Translations under genes and position numbers: made by a program
Source of the DNA: Demequina activiva
Lineage (GTDB): Bacteria > Actinomycetota > Actinomycetes > Actinomycetales > Demequinaceae
DNA: 64,000 bases
Assembly (NCBI RefSeq): GCF_016862815.1
Contig: NZ_BONR01000001.1
Location: 248,001-312,000 of the forward strand
Direction of reading: 5' to 3'
The notes under the pieces: generated by a model
Told to the model about the DNA's origin: nothing
Seen by the model: the letters and a program-made list of their open reading frames with translations, nothing else
The model's database searches: none
Shown: piece after piece, positions 43,369 to 54,392 of the stretch
Layout: every line of letters begins with the position of its first letter
Numbering within the stretch: position 1 is the stretch's first letter

Positions 43369-43452
43369 CGCCCCCGCCCCTGCCCTCGCCCCCGCCTGAG
43401 CGCGCCAGCGGTCCGTCAGTGTCGAATCCGGGCTCTCCGTGCGCCCTGGGGG

Positions 43453-45810
<2,358 letters not shown>

Positions 45811-45880
45811 GAGGCTCCTTGGACGTGGGCGTGAGGAGATTCTGCCAGCAGGGCCGCGTCCGTGCGGCCGATGCGCGGGC

Positions 45881-46285
45881 TCAGCGCTGCTGGAGGCGCA
45901 CCATCGCGCCAGCGGGGTCGCGGAACGCGCAGTCACGCACGCCGTACGGCTGGTCCTGCGGCTCCTGCACCACCTCGGCGCCGGTGGCCTCGATCGTCGC
46001 GAAGGCGGCGTCCACGTCCAGGGTGGCGAGCACCAGCGCGGCATACGCGCCCTTGGCCATGAGCTCGGCGATGGTCTGCTTCTCGCCGTCGGTGACGCCC
46101 GGGTCTACGGCAGGTGGCGTGAGCACGATGGACGTGGTCGAGCCCGCGGGGGCCACCGTGATCCAGCGCATCGCGCCGGAGCCGACGTCCTGACGAACCT
46201 CGAAGCCCAGGCTGTCGCGGTAGAACGCGAGAGACGCCTCGGGGTCGGTGTGCGGGATGAACGTGTGCTGTATCGAGATGTCCAT
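45881..46285 (-). CDS. VOC-family (glyoxalase/bleomycin resistance) protein
   Basis: A 134-aa vicinal-oxygen-chelate protein with two beta-alpha-beta-beta-beta modules: [25 protein letters not shown] and later [28 protein letters not shown], ending [12 protein letters not shown]. Substrate unknown; relatives include dioxygenases, lyases and resistance proteins. ATG 46285 is preferred over the GTG at 46294 because a TAGCGT hexamer ends 7 nt before it. It follows an AraC-type regulator gene, a frequent pairing. Confidence 0.85.
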   Translation of the reverse strand: MDISIQHTFIPHTDPEASLAFYRDSLGFEVRQDVGSGAMRWITVAPAGSTTSIVLTPPAVDPGVTDGEKQTIAELMAKGAYAALVLATLDVDAAFATIEATGAEVVQEPQDQPYGVRDCAFRDPAGAMVRLQQR

Positions 46286-46292
46286 GGCGCTC

Positions 46293-46298
46293 ACGCTA
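46293..46298 (-). promoter_or_regulatory. Leaderless-type -10 of the VOC gene
   Basis: TAGCGT on the minus strand lies 7 nt before ATG 46285 and overlaps the stop of the AraC-type gene. Confidence 0.4.
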
Positions 46299-46751
46299 CG
46301 CGCGCAGGGGCGGCGGCGCTTCTCGATTCCTGACGGGTCGGGTGGCGTGCTTGACGATCAGTGTGGGCAGGTCGATGGGCGACGCTGCCGCGCGTTCCCG
46401 GTACTCACGGGGCGGCATCCCCACCAGCTCGCCGAAGCGCGTGGAGAAGGTCCCCAGCGATCCGAATCCCACGGAGAAGCACGCCTCCGTCACGGACACA
46501 TCGCCGCGCCGCAGCAGCGTCATGGCTCGCTCGACGCGCCGTGTCATGAGATACGAGTAGGGGCTCTCGCCGAACGCCTCCTTGAACTGCCGGCTCAGGT
46601 GCCCGGCGGACATGTGCTCCGCCGCAGCGAGCGCCTCGACGTCCAGCGGTTGCGCGTGCTCGCGGTCGATGCGGTCGCGCACCCGCCTCAGGCGAGCGAG
46701 GTCCTGCAGGCGTGCGGCCGGGTCGCGCGGGAGGGCCGATGCGGGGCTCAC
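46296..46751 (-). CDS. AraC-family transcriptional regulator (short form)
   Basis: A 151-aa protein consisting mainly of the AraC double helix-turn-helix (about residues 25-125): [42 protein letters not shown] and then [31 protein letters not shown]. It lacks a separate ligand-binding domain. The GTG start at 46751 is 4 nt after the sigma factor stop. It probably controls the VOC gene that follows. Confidence 0.85.
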   Translation of the reverse strand: MSPASALPRDPAARLQDLARLRRVRDRIDREHAQPLDVEALAAAEHMSAGHLSRQFKEAFGESPYSYLMTRRVERAMTLLRRGDVSVTEACFSVGFGSLGTFSTRFGELVGMPPREYRERAAASPIDLPTLIVKHATRPVRNREAPPPLRA

Positions 46752-46755
46752 CCCT

Positions 46756-47274
46756 TCATGATCGCACCCGGCTGCTGGACGCCGCCTCGGTGGGCTCCCC
46801 CAGCGCGGCGGCGAGCTGTTCCCGGGCCCTCGAGTACCGGCTGCGCACGGTGGACGCCGGCTCGTCCAGGATCTGCGCGATCTCGGCCAGGCTGAAGCCC
46901 TCCCAGTGGCGGAGCCGCACGATCTCCGCGAGTCCTGGATCGAGCGCGGCGATGGCACTGCGGACCTCTGCGCCGTCGTCGGCCGCTGCCGAGGGCGCGG
47001 CGCTCGCGAGGATGCGGAGCCGGTGTGCGAGGCGGTGGCGGCGAACACGGCTCCGATGCGCGTTCGCGAGCACGTTCCGGGCGATGCCGTAGAGCCACAT
47101 GCGCGCCTGATCCGACTCAGCGGGGAGGTCGCGCTCGCGGCGCCACGCGACCGTCATGACCTCGGCGAGCGCGTCTGGAGCGTCATCCGGGCCGATGCGC
47201 CGCTCGAGGTAGGCGAGGAGGGCGTCGGCGTTCGAGCGCAGGGCCGGCTCGAGGCGCTCGGTTGCGCTGCTCAC
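46756..47274 (-). CDS. Sigma-70 family RNA polymerase sigma factor (ECF type)
   Basis: A 172-aa ECF-type sigma factor. Region 2 is seen at about residues 15-75 (LLAYLERRIGPDDAPDALAEVMTVAWRR, then DQARMWLYGIARNVLANAHR). Region 4 is at about 105-160 (EIVRLRHWEGFSLAEIAQILDEPASTVRSRYSRAREQL). The GTG start overlaps the preceding gene stop as GTGA, so it is co-translated with a membrane protein that may act as its anti-sigma factor. Confidence 0.9.
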   Translation of the reverse strand: MSSATERLEPALRSNADALLAYLERRIGPDDAPDALAEVMTVAWRRERDLPAESDQARMWLYGIARNVLANAHRSRVRRHRLAHRLRILASAAPSAAADDGAEVRSAIAALDPGLAEIVRLRHWEGFSLAEIAQILDEPASTVRSRYSRAREQLAAALGEPTEAASSSRVRS

Positions 47275-47900
47275 CAGTCGCTCCGGATCTCGCGTGATCG
47301 CAGCTCGGCGGGGACGAGGCCCGGACAGCGGCTCTCCGCCTCGTAGCTCAGGCGTTCGAGCACGCCCACGTCCCTGAGATGGTCATGGAGCGCATCCGAG
47401 GTGGCGAGGCCCACCGCTTGGGCGTAGCGATCGTCCGCCGACCAGTACGGCGTGCCCGGGCCGGCGTCCACCTCGATGCCGTCGTCGAGAATGGCGACGT
47501 AGTTCGCGGCACGGGCATCGGCGTAGTGCGTCTCGACGTCGACACGGTCGAGGAGGTCGGGCTGCGCCATGAACTCCTCGGCTGCTTGCACCTCTTCCGC
47601 GGCGCCGCGGAAGTTGCCGAGGATCCCCTCGCACACGGCGCCGCTGGGCAGCGTGTACGTCACCTCGCTGACCGCGTCGTCCGCCCACCAGGACGTCCAG
47701 CCCCACGCATCGGCCGCGGCCACTGACCCGACGCCGAGCAGCGCGAGCCCACCGGCCACCGCTGCCCCGGCGCGGAGCCGGGTGCGCCGCCGCGGCCCCG
47801 TGGCGCTGATCAGATGCCGCAGTGCCTCGGCGCGATCGGCGGTGGGCGCGGTGGTCGCAGGCGCCGAGCTGTCCAGTCGCTCGTCAAGGGTGTGGGTCAT
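47271..47900 (-). CDS. Single-span membrane protein, possible anti-sigma partner
   Basis: A 209-aa protein of no family I recognise. It has a cytoplasmic N-terminus of about 45 residues (ADRAEALRHLISATGPRRRTR), one membrane span (about 46-64) and an extracytoplasmic domain rich in Trp and acidic residues with two Cys (CEGILGNF and CPGLVP). ATG 47900 has GGGAGG 6 nt upstream. The layout and the GTGA overlap with the sigma gene fit a regulator of sigma activity, but here it precedes the sigma gene, the reverse of the common order. Confidence 0.7.
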   Translation of the reverse strand: MTHTLDERLDSSAPATTAPTADRAEALRHLISATGPRRRTRLRAGAAVAGGLALLGVGSVAAADAWGWTSWWADDAVSEVTYTLPSGAVCEGILGNFRGAAEEVQAAEEFMAQPDLLDRVDVETHYADARAANYVAILDDGIEVDAGPGTPYWSADDRYAQAVGLATSDALHDHLRDVGVLERLSYEAESRCPGLVPAELRSREIRSDW

Positions 47901-48029
47901 GTCGTCCTCCCGGTGTTCGCCTCCACCCGGTACATGTCCGGAAGGACGGGGAACGACGATGCTGACCGCCAGGACGCGCTGGCACCTGGGAAGCGACACT
48001 CACGGACCGCTGGGGCCCTGAAGCCGCAG

Positions 48030-48701
48030 TCAGTAGGAGTCGGTGGACCCCGTCCCGTCCAGCACGGCTCTCGTACCAGACAGGCCCAGGCGTGTGGCGC
48101 CAGCATCGATCATCGCCAGTGCGTCCTCTGCCGTGCGGATGCCGCCGGAGGCCTTGACGCCCAGCCGGTCGCCCACCGTCTCCCGCATCAGCCGCACGGC
48201 TTCGACCGTCGCGCCGCCAGCGGGGTGGAACCCCGTGGACGTCTTGACGAAGTCTGCACCGGCGGCTTCCGCAGCCTGGCATGCGCCCACGATCCCCTCG
48301 TCGGACAGTGCGGCGGACTCGATGATGACCTTGAGGATCGCACCCTCCGGCACGGCCTTGCGCACCGCAGCGACGTCCGCCTGAACCTCGTCGAAGCGGC
48401 CTTCTCTCGCTGCGGCGATGTCGATCACCATGTCGACCTCGTCTGCTCCCTGGGCGATCGACATCGCGGCCTCCGCGGCCTTGATGGATGAGTGGTGCTT
48501 GCCCGACGGGAACCCACAGACGACCGCGACCGCGAGACCCTCCGGAACCGTCACCGGCAGCATCGACGGTGAGACGCACACCGAGAACACCCCCAGATCG
48601 GCGGCCTCGGCGATGAGTGCCTCGACATCCGCCGGAGTCGCCTCGGGCTTCAACAGGGTGTGGTCGACGAACTGGGCGAGCTGGGTGCGGGACAGGGTCA
48701 T
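48030..48701 (-). CDS. deoC: Deoxyribose-phosphate aldolase
   Basis: Splits deoxyribose 5-phosphate into acetaldehyde and glyceraldehyde 3-phosphate. The 223-aa protein has the class I aldolase residues: Schiff-base Lys153 in FVKTSTGF and Lys183 in GVKASGGIR, plus the DHTLLKP start and [12 protein letters not shown] precedes ATG 48701. Its product acetaldehyde can be reduced by AdhE. Encoded apart from the deoA/cdd operon. Confidence 0.95.
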   Translation of the reverse strand: MTLSRTQLAQFVDHTLLKPEATPADVEALIAEAADLGVFSVCVSPSMLPVTVPEGLAVAVVCGFPSGKHHSSIKAAEAAMSIAQGADEVDMVIDIAAAREGRFDEVQADVAAVRKAVPEGAILKVIIESAALSDEGIVGACQAAEAAGADFVKTSTGFHPAGGATVEAVRLMRETVGDRLGVKASGGIRTAEDALAMIDAGATRLGLSGTRAVLDGTGSTDSY

Positions 48702-48820
48702 GAGAGGCTCCTCAAGGGTCAGATGGTCTGGCTCCAGCCTACGCGGTGGTGACCTTCATCACCCGAGGTTGCCCGCGCATCGGCCGCGTGAGAACCTTCC
48801 GGCAGAGCCCACCCCGGCTC

Positions 48821-48859
48821 CCGGACGAGGTGACGTACCCGGCAGCACGACAAGACGTC
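48821..48859 (+). promoter_or_regulatory. Guanidine-III (ykkC-III) riboswitch
   Basis: The sequence follows the guanidine-III pattern known from Thermobifida fusca: CCGGACGAGGTG, then a short segment, TACCCGG, and ACAAGACG. Helix P1 forms between CCGG 48821-48824 and CCGG 48839-48842. The pseudoknot helix forms between GACGT 48832-48836 and ACGTC 48855-48859; compared with T. fusca this helix differs in sequence and length but keeps pairing. It ends 16 nt before the start of an SMR guanidinium exporter gene, with GGGAG between, so ligand binding can expose or hide the ribosome binding site. Confidence 0.88.
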
Positions 48860-48875
48860 TCATCGGGAGCACGTC

Positions 48876-49190
48876 ATGTCGTGGATCGTCCTCATCGTCT
48901 CTGGTGTCCTCGAAGCCGTCTGGGCCACCGCGCTCAGCCGTACCGACGGCTTCACGCGCCTGTGGCCGTCGGTCGTGTTCGGCGTCGCGCTCGTCGCATC
49001 CATGGGCGGACTCGCATACGCGCTGCGCACCATCCCCGTGGGCACGGGGTACGCGATCTGGGTGGGCATCGGCACAGCACTGACCGTCATCTACGCGATG
49101 GCCACGGGCGCCGAGTCCTTCTCCGTCGTGAAGGCACTCCTGATCCTCGGGATCGTGGGCTGCGTCGTGGGCCTCAAGCTCGCGCACTGA
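48876..49190 (+). CDS. gdx: SMR-family guanidinium exporter (Gdx/SugE type)
   Basis: A 104-aa small multidrug resistance protein with four membrane spans and the essential Glu13 in SGVLEAVWATAL. The Gdx-type features KxxxGFTRLWPS and GTGYAIWVGIGT support guanidinium/proton exchange rather than broad drug export. The upstream guanidine-III riboswitch makes this assignment strong. GGGAG lies about 8 nt before the ATG. The gene stands alone between deoC (divergent) and the adenosine deaminase gene (convergent). Confidence 0.9.
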   Translation: MSWIVLIVSGVLEAVWATALSRTDGFTRLWPSVVFGVALVASMGGLAYALRTIPVGTGYAIWVGIGTALTVIYAMATGAESFSVVKALLILGIVGCVVGLKLAH

Positions 49191-49223
49191 CGGCGCCGCG
49201 ACGCAGCCCCCGAGGGCACCGTG

Positions 49224-50291
49224 CTAGAGCTCGATCCCGAAGCCCTCGAGGATCAGCTCGGCGAGGTCGCCGCGCTCCTCGTAGGGCAGGAACGCGCCCC
49301 AGGCGGCGGCCAGCGTCGCCTCGAGCAGGTCCTCCTTGGTCCAGCCTGCCTCGACCAGCACGCCGAACTCGCCGGACATCGACACCCCCGACACGAGGCG
49401 GTTGTCGGTGTTGACGGTGACGGCGAAGCCCAGGTCGCGCAGCGCGTGCATGGGGTGGTCCTCGATGGACGGCGCGGCCGCGGTCTGCACGTTGCTTGTG
49501 GGGCAGCACTCGAGCGGGATCTGCTGGTCGAGAGCGTGACGAGCCACGACGCCCAGCACGGGCTCGTCGCCGTCGAAGCCGTCGATGTCCTCATGGATGC
49601 GCACGCCATGACCCAGGCGGCGCGCGCCGTGGAACAGCGCGTCGCTCACCGAGTCCACACCATCGGCCTCGCCGGCGTGGATGGTCACGGGCATGTGCGC
49701 CGCACGCAGGGCAGCGAAGGCCGGGGCGTGGTTCGATGCCGGGAAGCCCAGCTCGGGCCCGGCGATGTCGAAGCCCACGCAGCACCTGTCGCGGTTGACG
49801 ATCGCGAGCGCAGCGATCTCGGCGGAGCGGTCCAGGTGGCGCATCGCGTCCAGCAGCGCTGCGGCGCGGATGCCGTGGCCCGCCTCGGCGGCCTCGGCGA
49901 TGCCCTCCTCGATGCCGGCCTGCACGGCCTCGACCACCTCCTGGAGATCCAGACCGCCGGAGACGTGCTGCTCGGGTGCGTAGCGCAGCTCGGCGTAGAT
50001 CACGCCGTCGGCGGCGAGGTCCACGACGGCCTCACGCGCGACACGACGCAGGTTGGCCTCGGACTGCATCACGGCGGTGGTGTGGGCGAAGGCCTCGAGG
50101 TAGCGCACGAGGTCGCCGGAGTTCGCATTCTCCGCGAACGTGCGCGCGAGCTCCTCCGGGTTCGTCGTGGGCAGCTCGTGGCCGATCTCGGCGGCGAGCT
50201 CGATGAGGGTCTCTGGGCGCAGTCCGCCGTCGAGGTGGTCGTGCAGCAGTACCTTGGGCAGGGCGACGATCTCGTCGTGAGTGAGGGTCAT
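49224..50291 (-). CDS. add: Adenosine deaminase
   Basis: Deaminates (deoxy)adenosine to (deoxy)inosine, feeding purine nucleoside phosphorylase. The 355-aa zinc enzyme has HDHLDGGLRP with metal ligands His17 and His19, VTIHAGEADG with catalytic Glu, RLGHGVRI and NTDNRLVSG with the metal Asp. It lies downstream of the nucleoside operon but has its own leaderless-type -10 (TAGCCT, 6 nt upstream). Confidence 0.95.
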   Translation of the reverse strand: MTLTHDEIVALPKVLLHDHLDGGLRPETLIELAAEIGHELPTTNPEELARTFAENANSGDLVRYLEAFAHTTAVMQSEANLRRVAREAVVDLAADGVIYAELRYAPEQHVSGGLDLQEVVEAVQAGIEEGIAEAAEAGHGIRAAALLDAMRHLDRSAEIAALAIVNRDRCCVGFDIAGPELGFPASNHAPAFAALRAAHMPVTIHAGEADGVDSVSDALFHGARRLGHGVRIHEDIDGFDGDEPVLGVVARHALDQQIPLECCPTSNVQTAAAPSIEDHPMHALRDLGFAVTVNTDNRLVSGVSMSGEFGVLVEAGWTKEDLLEATLAAAWGAFLPYEERGDLAELILEGFGIEL

Positions 50292-50297
50292 GACACC

Positions 50298-50303
50298 AGG
50301 CTA
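50298..50303 (-). promoter_or_regulatory. Leaderless-type -10 of adenosine deaminase
   Basis: TAGCCT on the minus strand lies 6 nt before ATG 50291, with no ribosome binding site. Confidence 0.4.
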
Positions 50304-50347
50304 GCCGCGCTGCGCGGGACCCGCGCACCGCCGCGCGCGATGCGCCC

Positions 50348-51367
50348 TCAGGCCTCGCTCTTGCGCTGAGGGAGCACCATCCAGCACGCCCGGGTCCAGT
50401 GCCCGTAGGCCGGCTCCTGGGGGCCAGGACCGTAGAGTCGCGCCTCGGTCAGCGGCACCACCCGGCCCGTCCCCGGCTCGTAGACGGCGAAGCCGTGGGA
50501 CGTGCGCCCCACGAGGAGCACCACATGCCGGGGCATCACCTGGGACAGCCCGCCCGAGGAGTCGCCGCCGGTGAACATCGGCACCGGGATCCCGTCGCGC
50601 AGGGCGGCGGAGGCGTGCGCGACCGCGGCCGCGACCACGTCGGTGCTGGTGTCGTCCAGGATCGCGCCGCGGAACGCGACGCCGGCGAAGCGCGTCTCCT
50701 CGTCCACCCGCCACGGCGGCGTCCCGAACCTGCGGGGCCACGGCAGCACCGCCAGCCCCCGGGCGCGCACCTGGTCATGGAGCACGGATTGCAGAGCGCT
50801 CCAGCGCTCCTCGATGGTCCGCGAGGGACGCTCCGACACGACGATGCGCAGCACCTCGGGCGGCAGGTAGTCGCCACAGTGCCGGCCCGTCATGAGCCAC
50901 GCCGCGACCAGCGGGTCGCCGGTCATCAGCATCACGGCCATCACCGCCGCGCCGCACGTGGTCCGGTCGACCTGCCTCGCGCGGACTCCGCCGTAGCGCA
51001 GCGCGCCCATGCCGCTGCCGGCGGGCTCGCGGATGACGGCCCGCGCAGTCGACGGCAGGTTCGCCCAGCCGGCGGCGAGCGCCGCGATCGCGGCGATGGG
51101 AGCTCCGGACGCGGCTGCCCGTCGGATGACGTCCGCGTCCTCGCCCACCTCGGACAGCGCCGTCGCGAGCGCCTTCGCGTCAGCGGCCGATGCGCGGGCC
51201 AGGCGCCGTGCGTACGCCCGGGCGAACACGGTGTCGCCGTGTCCGCCACCGCCGCGCTGCGCTCGGCCCGCCGCGTGGGCGGCGGCGTAGGGGGTGGTCC
51301 AGCGCCCGCGCAGCCCCACCAGGCGGCCCAGGCGGGCCGCGGAGGAGGTGACCGTCCAGCCGGTCAC
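50348..51367 (-). CDS. Predicted papain-like/C39-like cysteine peptidase-fold protein
   Basis: A 339-aa protein I cannot place in a named family. Residues 1-115 are Ala/Arg-rich and probably helical. The C-terminal part has a peptidase-C39-like pattern: Gln132 and Cys138 in RQVDRTTCGAAVM, His281 in MPRHVVLLVG and an acidic residue in VYEPGTGRV (Glu297), where C39 proteins have Asp-Pro. No signal peptide or obvious membrane span. The GTG start at 51367 lacks a ribosome binding site and is 13 nt after deoA, so the start is uncertain (a GTG at codon 17 is possible). Position in a nucleoside operon is unexplained. Confidence 0.6.
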   Translation of the reverse strand: MTGWTVTSSAARLGRLVGLRGRWTTPYAAAHAAGRAQRGGGGHGDTVFARAYARRLARASAADAKALATALSEVGEDADVIRRAAASGAPIAAIAALAAGWANLPSTARAVIREPAGSGMGALRYGGVRARQVDRTTCGAAVMAVMLMTGDPLVAAWLMTGRHCGDYLPPEVLRIVVSERPSRTIEERWSALQSVLHDQVRARGLAVLPWPRRFGTPPWRVDEETRFAGVAFRGAILDDTSTDVVAAAVAHASAALRDGIPVPMFTGGDSSGGLSQVMPRHVVLLVGRTSHGFAVYEPGTGRVVPLTEARLYGPGPQEPAYGHWTRACWMVLPQRKSEA

Positions 51368-51380
51368 GCGGGCGCGCCGG

Positions 51381-52688
51381 TCATGTGGACGTGCCCACCC
51401 GGTCCAGGATGATCTCGCGCTCCACTGCGGCGTCGCCGATCTCGACGGCTCCGGCGCCGTCGCATGCCTCGGCGAGCGCCGCCAATCCGCGCGGCATGCG
51501 GCCCTCGGTCTCCGTGTGCAGCGTCATGATGACGTCTCCCTTGGACACCTTCTCCCCCAGGGTGCGGTGCAGGGTGACGCCGGCGGAGACCTGGACGGGA
51601 TCCTCCTTGCGCGCGCGCCCCGCCCCGAGGCGCCAGGCGGCGACTCCCACGCCCAGCGCATCGATCCGGGTGATGATGCCGTCGGACTGTGCCCGCACCT
51701 CCTCCACATGGGGAGCGTCCGGCATCGATGCATCCGGGTCGCCTCCCTGAGCGGAGATCATCCGCCGCCAGGCGTCCATGGCCCGCCCGTCGGCAAGCGC
51801 ATCGGCGGGGTCGACGTCGGTGACGCCGGCACCGGCGAGCATCTCGCGCGCCAGCGCCACCGTGAGCTCGACCACGTCCGCGGGACCGCCACCGGCGAGG
51901 ACCTCGATGGACTCGGTCACCTCGAGGCCGTTGCCGATCGCCAGGCCCAGCGGAGTCGACATGTCAGTGAGCAGCGCGGACGTGGTGACGCCCGCATCGG
52001 TTCCCAGCGCGACCATCGTGCGCGCAAGCTCCAGCGCCTGGTCGAGGTCCTTCATGAAGGCACCGGAGCCCACCTTGACGTCCAGCACCAGGCAGCCGGT
52101 GCCCTCGGCGATCTTCTTGGACATGATGGAGGAGGCGATGAGCGGGATGGACTCGACGGTTCCTGTGACGTCCCGCAGCGCATAGAGCTTCTTGTCGGCT
52201 GGCGCCAGGCCGGAGCCGGCGGCGCAGATCACCGCGCCGACGTCCTTCAGCTGCGCGTGCATCTCCTCGTTCGACATCGACGCACGCCATCCGGGGATCG
52301 ACTCGAGCTTGTCGAGCGTGCCGCCGGTGTGGCCGAGCCCGCGGCCGGACAGCTGCGGCACGGCGACGCCGTGAGCGGCCACCAGCGGAGCCAGCGGCAG
52401 CGTGATCTTGTCGCCGACGCCGCCCGTCGAGTGCTTGTCCGCGGTGGGGCGGCCCAGGTCGGAGAAGTCGAGGCGCTCTCCCGTGGCGATCATCGCGGCC
52501 GTCCAGCGGGCGATCTCCTCGCGGCCCATGCCGCGCTGCAGGATGGCCATCGCGAGAGAGCTCATCTGCTCGTCCGCGACCACGCCGCGGGTGTACGCGT
52601 CGACCACCCAGTCGATCTGGTCGTCGCTCAGGGTCTTGCCGTCGCGCTTGGTGCGGATCACGTCCACGGCATCGTGGCGCTCGGTCAT
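51381..52688 (-). CDS. deoA: Thymidine phosphorylase
   Basis: Converts thymidine or deoxyuridine and phosphate to the base and deoxyribose 1-phosphate. The 435-aa protein has the GRGLGHTGGTLDKLES signature, STGGVGDK for phosphate binding and the C-terminal domain with RAQSDGIITRIDA. It overlaps cdd by ATGA. Deoxyribose 1-phosphate formed here passes through a phosphopentomutase to DeoC. Confidence 0.95.
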   Translation of the reverse strand: MTERHDAVDVIRTKRDGKTLSDDQIDWVVDAYTRGVVADEQMSSLAMAILQRGMGREEIARWTAAMIATGERLDFSDLGRPTADKHSTGGVGDKITLPLAPLVAAHGVAVPQLSGRGLGHTGGTLDKLESIPGWRASMSNEEMHAQLKDVGAVICAAGSGLAPADKKLYALRDVTGTVESIPLIASSIMSKKIAEGTGCLVLDVKVGSGAFMKDLDQALELARTMVALGTDAGVTTSALLTDMSTPLGLAIGNGLEVTESIEVLAGGGPADVVELTVALAREMLAGAGVTDVDPADALADGRAMDAWRRMISAQGGDPDASMPDAPHVEEVRAQSDGIITRIDALGVGVAAWRLGAGRARKEDPVQVSAGVTLHRTLGEKVSKGDVIMTLHTETEGRMPRGLAALAEACDGAGAVEIGDAAVEREIILDRVGTST

Positions 52689-53086
52689 GACACCCTCCCC
52701 AGATCGTCGGGCCCGAACGCGCCGGGCAGGAACTCGTCCATGGTCACGACCCCGTCCGCGGTGTCGACCAGCAGTGCGCGCCCGCCGTGCTCGAAGAGCA
52801 GCTGACGGCACCGGCCGCACGGTGCAAGCAGCGCGCCATGGGCGTCGACGCACGTGAAAGCGACCAGGCGCGCTCCGCCGTGGTCGACGTGCAGCTTGGA
52901 CACCAGCGCGCACTCGGCGCACAGCGTGAGCCCGTAGCTGGCGTTCTCGACGTTCGCTCCCACCACCACCTCGCCGGACTCGGTGAGCGCCGCCGCGCCC
53001 ACGGGGAACTTGGAGTACGGCACATAGGCGCGGGCAGTGACGTCCCGTGCGTGGGCGCGCAGGCTCTCCCAGTCGATCTGGGTCAT
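52685..53086 (-). CDS. cdd: Cytidine deaminase
   Basis: Deaminates (deoxy)cytidine to (deoxy)uridine. The 133-aa tetrameric-type enzyme has zinc ligands Cys56, Cys90 and Cys93 (CAE and PCGRC motifs) and proton-shuttle Glu58. It lies 10 bp after the permease gene and overlaps deoA, within the nucleoside operon. Confidence 0.95.
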   Translation of the reverse strand: MTQIDWESLRAHARDVTARAYVPYSKFPVGAAALTESGEVVVGANVENASYGLTLCAECALVSKLHVDHGGARLVAFTCVDAHGALLAPCGRCRQLLFEHGGRALLVDTADGVVTMDEFLPGAFGPDDLGRVS

Positions 53087-53096
53087 CGGGACCTCC

Positions 53097-54392
53097 CTAC
53101 TTCTTGTACGGGATGCCCTCGGCGGCCGGCGGGCGCGAGTGGCCCACGAGACCGGCGACGGCGAAGATGGTGGCGAGGTAGGGCGTCATGGCCAGGAACT
53201 GCGACGGGATGTCGGAGCCGATGATGCCCAGCTGGACCCGCAGCGCATCCGCGAAGCCGAACAGCAGCGCCGCGGCCAGCGCTCCCTTGGGGCTCCAGCG
53301 GCCCAGGATCATCGCGGCCAGCGCGATGTAGCCCTTGCCGGCCGTCATCTCCTTGCCGAACGCGAGCCCGGACGCCACCGTGAAGAACGCGCCTCCCAGG
53401 CCTGCGACCGCCCCGCCCAGAACCGTGTTGCGCACGCGCGTGCGGTTGACCTTGATGCCCACGGTGTCCGCGGCCTTGGGGTGCTCGCCCACGGCCCGCA
53501 CCCGCAGGCCCCAGCGAGAGCGGAACAGCATGATCTGGATGACGATCACCGCGGCGTACATGATGTACACGAGCAGGTTCTGATCGAACAGGACGGGCCC
53601 GATGACGGGGATCCCTGACAGCAGCGGGATCGCGAGGTCCGGCATGTTGAGCGGCTGGTTGAGCTCGGGGTTGTCGCTCATCACGGTGCTGAAGAAGAAG
53701 CTGGTGAGCCCCAGCACCAGCAGGTTGAGCACCACGCCCACCACGATCTGGTTCACCCAGTACTTCGTGGAGAACACCGCCAGCAGCCAGCCCACGATCC
53801 CGCCTGCGATGGGTGCGGCGATGAGGCCCACGTAGGCGTTGCCCACCGCGGACGCGACGAGCGCTGCGAGGAAGGCGCCCGCGAGCAGCTGCCCCTCGAT
53901 GGCGATGTTGATGATGCCCGAGCGCTCGCACAGCGTTCCTGCCAGGGCGCCGAACACGAGCGGCACCGCGAGGAACAATGCGGACGTCAGCAGCCCGGTG
54001 AGCTGGATGGTGGTGCCGGAGCGGTCCGCCCCTGCCCACGTCAGCAGCGCCCCCATCACGACCATGCCGAACACGATCGGGAGCCAGATCCCCACCTTGC
54101 GGTACTGGTTGGCGCGATACGCGACCCATCCGACCAGCAGCAGCGCGATGATGGACAGCGTCACCGCCGCAGCCTTGGCGGGCACGGTGATGCTGGGCAG
54201 CGTGATGAAGTCCGTGCTCGAGGAGACGGTGAAGGTGGTCTGCACCCCCGCCGGGGTGCCGAGCCCGAAGACCAGCAGCGACAGCGCGGCGACGATGCCC
54301 AGGCCGATCGTGGCGCGCCAGGACTTGGTGCGCGGAACCGCGTCGGAGCCCGAGCCGGGCGCGGTCGCGGTGTCGACGGCGGTGGTGCTCAT
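53097..54392 (-). CDS. Nucleoside ABC transporter permease (NupQ-like)
   Basis: Inner-membrane permease of a BMP-type nucleoside importer, 431 aa with about nine to ten spans after an Ala/Ser/Thr-rich N-terminus. ALAGTLCERSGIINIAIEGQLLAGAF is the BPD_transp_2 signature, followed by GLRVRAVGEHPKAADTVGI, the loop that contacts the ATPase. ATG 54392 overlaps the preceding permease stop as ATGA. The open frame upstream is inside the neighbouring gene and was excluded. Confidence 0.92.
   Translation of the reverse strand: MSTTAVDTATAPGSGSDAVPRTKSWRATIGLGIVAALSLLVFGLGTPAGVQTTFTVSSSTDFITLPSITVPAKAAAVTLSIIALLLVGWVAYRANQYRKVGIWLPIVFGMVVMGALLTWAGADRSGTTIQLTGLLTSALFLAVPLVFGALAGTLCERSGIINIAIEGQLLAGAFLAALVASAVGNAYVGLIAAPIAGGIVGWLLAVFSTKYWVNQIVVGVVLNLLVLGLTSFFFSTVMSDNPELNQPLNMPDLAIPLLSGIPVIGPVLFDQNLLVYIMYAAVIVIQIMLFRSRWGLRVRAVGEHPKAADTVGIKVNRTRVRNTVLGGAVAGLGGAFFTVASGLAFGKEMTAGKGYIALAAMILGRWSPKGALAAALLFGFADALRVQLGIIGSDIPSQFLAMTPYLATIFAVAGLVGHSRPPAAEGIPYKK

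Noticed and set aside
48876..49190. Broad-specificity quaternary ammonium (Qac) exporter
   Set aside because: Gdx-type sequence features and the guanidine-III riboswitch favour guanidinium as substrate.
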